The translations under genes were made by a program, and so were the position numbers. From Acetobacteraceae bacterium (lineage in GTDB: Bacteria; Pseudomonadota; Alphaproteobacteria; Acetobacterales; Acetobacteraceae), in the NCBI GenBank assembly GCA_003133265.1, contig PKWQ01000444.1:12778-19968 (forward strand): a stretch of 7,191 bases of DNA. The letters run 5' to 3'. A model generated the notes under the pieces. That model did not search any database and was not told where the DNA came from. It saw nothing but the letters and a program-made list of their open reading frames with translations. Positions 5,134-7,191 of this stretch are shown here, piece by piece; the first letter of the stretch is position 1, and every line of letters starts with the position of its first letter.

Positions 5134-6105
5134 TCAGAGATAGGCGCCGAGGCGGTCGCGGTACCAGTCGAGCGAGCGGGAAATGCCCTCCTCCAGCCCG
5201 ACCTTGGGCGACCAGAGCGTGGCGGCGCGGAATGCGCTGTCGTTGGCGTGATAGCTGCCGATGTCGATGCTGGCGCGGTCGGCGGGGAACTCGCGCGTGG
5301 TGTAGCGCGCCTTGCCGCCCGACAGGCGCACCATCAGATCGGCGAGTTCGCGCAGCGAGGCGGGCGGCGCACCGCCGATATTGAAGATCCGACCATGACA
5401 GGAGGGGTTCTCGGCGGCGGCGATGAAGGCCTGCGTAACATCGTCGACATAGGTCATGTCGCGCAACTGATCGCCACCCCAGACCTCGAACGGCTCACCT
5501 TCCAGCACCCGGCGGATCCAGATGCCGAGGAAGGTCTGGCGCGCGTCGCGGATACGCAGCCGGGGACCATAGCAGTTGGTCAGCCGCAGCGAGACCACGG
5601 GACGGCCCTGCACGCGGTGCTCGATCATCCAATATTGCTCGCCGGCGAACTTGGAGACGCCGTTGGCATCCGGCGGCGCCACCGGGTGCTGCTCGTCCAC
5701 CGGCAGATACTGGGCGCGGCCGTAGAACTGCCGGGTGGAGGCATGCACCACCACCGCATCCGGCGCCGCCTCCCGCGCCGCCTGGATCAGCCGCACCTGG
5801 GCAACCGCGTTCACCGCGATGTCGACCAGCGGATCGCGCTGGCCGCCCATGTGGCTGGTCTGGGCGGCGAGGTTGAAGATCACCTCCGCCCCTTCGCACA
5901 GCGACCGCAGGTCGATCTCGCGGATGTCGCCGCGCACCAGTTCCACATCGGCGCCGTCGAGATTGGCCGGGTTGGCTCCGCCGCCGAACAGGAAACCGTC
6001 GAGCGCCACCACGCGCGCACCGCGCGCGGCCAGCGCATGGCAGAGATTGGACCCGAGGAAGCCGGCTCCGCCGGTGACCAGAATTTTTCGACCACGCCAG
6101 TGCAT
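5134..6105 (-). CDS. NAD-dependent SDR sugar-nucleotide epimerase/dehydratase-like enzyme with Asn in place of the catalytic Tyr
   Basis: A 323-residue extended SDR. The N-terminal Rossmann motif is TGGAGFLGS (11-19), D36 should bind the NAD ribose, GDIRE (59-63) and NLAAQTSH (78-85) follow, and LRLTNCYGPR (173-182) and LRDMTYVDDV (214-223) are substrate-side motifs of UDP-glucose epimerase-like proteins. The Ser/Thr position is HASTRQFYG (121-129), without the T-D-E of 4,6-dehydratases. The YxxxK position reads NGVSK (148-152): Lys152 is kept but the Tyr is Asn148. From memory, NG[VI][NS]K with STRQ.YG recurs in a bacterial SDR subfamily, so this may be a subfamily trait and not damage. The rest of the protein is intact. 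The ATG at 6103-6105 has AGGG about 8 nt upstream. It sits 10 bp ahead of the aminotransferase. Epimerisation, dehydration or oxidation of a nucleotide sugar are all possible. Confidence 0.9.
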   Translation of the reverse strand: MHWRGRKILVTGGAGFLGSNLCHALAARGARVVALDGFLFGGGANPANLDGADVELVRGDIREIDLRSLCEGAEVIFNLAAQTSHMGGQRDPLVDIAVNAVAQVRLIQAAREAAPDAVVVHASTRQFYGRAQYLPVDEQHPVAPPDANGVSKFAGEQYWMIEHRVQGRPVVSLRLTNCYGPRLRIRDARQTFLGIWIRRVLEGEPFEVWGGDQLRDMTYVDDVTQAFIAAAENPSCHGRIFNIGGAPPASLRELADLMVRLSGGKARYTTREFPADRASIDIGSYHANDSAFRAATLWSPKVGLEEGISRSLDWYRDRLGAYL

Positions 6106-6204
6106 CCGTGAGTCCCTATGTAAAATTCGCGGCTGTCGTGCCGCATCGTGGCGTCCATATCGTGGCGGAATCAGGGCTCCGTCCAGACCTTATCCGATCG
6201 AGCC
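6106..6204. promoter_or_regulatory. Intergenic gap upstream of the SDR-aminotransferase pair with iterated TCGTG and an inverted repeat
   Basis: This 99-bp stretch separates the channel gene from the SDR gene on the same strand and may hold a promoter for the sugar genes. TCGTG appears at 6136-6140, 6146-6150 and 6160-6164, with ATCGTGGCG repeated exactly at 6145-6153 and 6159-6167. AGGGCTC (6173-6179) and GAGCCCT (6200-6206) form an inverted repeat that covers the channel stop codon. No clear promoter boxes and no U-tract are visible. Confidence 0.35.
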
Positions 6205-7182
6205 CTATTCTTGCGGCCCGCGCCTGCGGGCCCGCGCGCGCGTCTCCGCGTCGTCCCCCGGCCCGGCATCGCGCCCGGCGCGCATGATCTCGCTGAAGCC
6301 GAACAGCAGCATCAGCATCCCGGAGATCACCTCCAGCGCGGCCAGTGCGCGGACCAGCGAGGTGGACGGCACGATGTCGCCATAGCCGAGGGTACTGAGC
6401 GTGATAACGGAGAAATACAACGCATCGGTAAAGGCAAGCGGGGCCGAGGTGCCATGCACGATGAACTGCGGCAGGCCGATATACCGGTCTGCGATGCGAT
6501 AGAGGCAGCCGAAGGCCACGACCAGCAGCGAATAGAGCATCAGAAACGCCATGATCGGCATCAGCAGCTGGTTCAGCCTTGCCGTGACGCCCTCGAATAT
6601 GGTGGCGATGTCCATCTGCAAGCGCACGACATCGCGCACCGCGAAGCCGACGAAGGCCGCCACCACGGTCATGCTGACGGTGAGCGCGATGCCCTGCGTC
6701 AGCGGATCGAGGCCAAGTTCCGGCATCGCGAAGGAGACGGTGCCGACAATCGCAGTGCCCGGCACCCAGCGGCTCAGCCGCGGCAGGTTCCGCGGGGCGT
6801 GGGAGCGACGCGTGAGCATCATGGCGCCGATCCGGCGGCGTTGCAGAAAGCAGCCGCCGAGATAGCCGATCACCGGCAACAGAAAGGAAATCGTGACGAA
6901 CGGGCGCGGCGCGGCAGGAAAATTGGCGTCGTGGAAGAAGACGAACATACAGGCATAGAAGGCCAGCAGATTGGCGACCGTGATGCCAAAATGCATTCCA
7001 CCGGGAAAGAAGACGTAGAAGAAGCCGAACCCGATCGCACAGGTGGCCAGCGCGGCGACCGCGAAACTCCAGTCGGCGCCGATCCCGGCCACCACCAGCG
7101 CGACCAGCGCCAGGGTAAAGCCGATCGAGCGGAGCCAATGCCGGTCCAGACGACGGACAGCACTGGTCGGTTCCAGCGTCAT
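6205..7182 (-). CDS. Potassium-channel-like membrane protein (Ion_trans_2 pore, TLGYGD filter)
   Basis: A 325-residue membrane protein whose C-terminal part is a K+-channel pore: a pore helix and selectivity filter LYFSVITLSTLGYGDIVP (255-272) between hydrophobic helices at about 207-228 and 281-300. Ahead of this are about five more hydrophobic stretches (near 18-36, 41-59, 64-84, 96-114 and 162-183), more than in a simple two-helix channel. No S4-like row of regularly spaced arginines is obvious, and there is no C-terminal RCK/TrkA_N domain, only a short Arg-rich tail (301-325). It probably conducts K+ across the inner membrane as a tetramer, with gating unknown. The ATG at 7180-7182 has only 9 nt of sequence before it, without a ribosome site or in-frame stop, so the true start may be upstream of the window. 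It reads the same way as the SDR gene but is 99 bp away and need not share its function. Confidence 0.85.
   Translation of the reverse strand: MTLEPTSAVRRLDRHWLRSIGFTLALVALVVAGIGADWSFAVAALATCAIGFGFFYVFFPGGMHFGITVANLLAFYACMFVFFHDANFPAAPRPFVTISFLLPVIGYLGGCFLQRRRIGAMMLTRRSHAPRNLPRLSRWVPGTAIVGTVSFAMPELGLDPLTQGIALTVSMTVVAAFVGFAVRDVVRLQMDIATIFEGVTARLNQLLMPIMAFLMLYSLLVVAFGCLYRIADRYIGLPQFIVHGTSAPLAFTDALYFSVITLSTLGYGDIVPSTSLVRALAALEVISGMLMLLFGFSEIMRAGRDAGPGDDAETRARARRRGPQE
6215..6232 (-). terminator. GC-rich hairpin at the 3' end of the channel gene (possible weak terminator)
   Basis: GGCCCGC (6215-6221) and GCGGGCC (6226-6232) are perfect complements around a 4-nt loop. The hairpin lies within the last codons of the channel gene, which encode its Arg-rich tail, 8 bp before the stop. 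No U-run follows, so it is not a canonical intrinsic terminator; it could stabilise the mRNA end or just reflect GC-rich Arg codons. Confidence 0.25.
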
Positions 7183-7191
7183 GTATGGGCG

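Noticed and set aside
5098..6111. Rightward 337-codon frame antisense to the SDR gene
   Set aside because: No recognisable motifs and composition of a mirror frame; the SDR motifs on the minus strand are unambiguous.
1..7191. tRNA, rRNA, CRISPR array, insertion sequence or prophage content
   Set aside because: No cloverleaf, regular spaced repeats, terminal inverted repeats with a transposase, or phage genes were seen on either strand.

Overview
The window is GC-rich (about two thirds G+C by eye) with codon use strongly biased to G/C third positions. It looks like a chromosome segment of an alphaproteobacterium. Acetobacteraceae or a related acidophile/methylotroph-type lineage is my guess from overall feel only. 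No rRNA, tRNA, CRISPR array, insertion sequence or phage gene is visible. Most of the window is occupied by eight protein genes.

Left part (1-3571): a large polytopic GT-C-like membrane protein is read leftward from 1400 and runs off the left edge. Divergent from it is a tight three-gene rightward operon: a class I SAM-dependent methyltransferase (1502-2215), a GtrB/ArnC-like family 2 glycosyltransferase with two C-terminal membrane helices (2235-3242), and a four-helix SMR/ArnE-like small membrane protein that starts on a GTG overlapping the glycosyltransferase stop codon (3239-3571).

Middle (3572-4007): a 67-residue tail-anchored small protein (3589-3792, leftward) converges on the rightward operon. 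It is followed by a 215-bp intergenic stretch that contains an unusually AT-rich patch, with a promoter-like pair and a perfect 9-bp-arm palindrome.

Right part (4008-7182): three leftward genes. In transcription order they are a K+-channel-like membrane protein with a TLGYGD selectivity filter, then after a 99-bp gap an NAD-dependent SDR sugar epimerase/dehydratase-like enzyme, and 10 bp later a DegT/DnrJ/EryC1/StrS-type PLP aminotransferase.

Taken together, the genes contain the same functional classes as the Arn (L-Ara4N) lipid-A modification route: a sugar-nucleotide SDR, a DegT-type aminotransferase, an undecaprenyl-phosphate glycosyltransferase, an SMR-type lipid flippase and a GT-C transferase. 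A methyltransferase is added, and I see no formyltransferase or deformylase. The working hypothesis is a compact pathway that builds a (possibly methylated) amino sugar, loads it on a polyprenyl phosphate, flips it and transfers it to an envelope acceptor in the periplasm. The sugar, the acceptor and the link between the two gene blocks are inferred, not shown. The most unusual residue-level details are an SDR with Asn in the position of the catalytic Tyr, and an SMR protein without the proton-coupling Glu.
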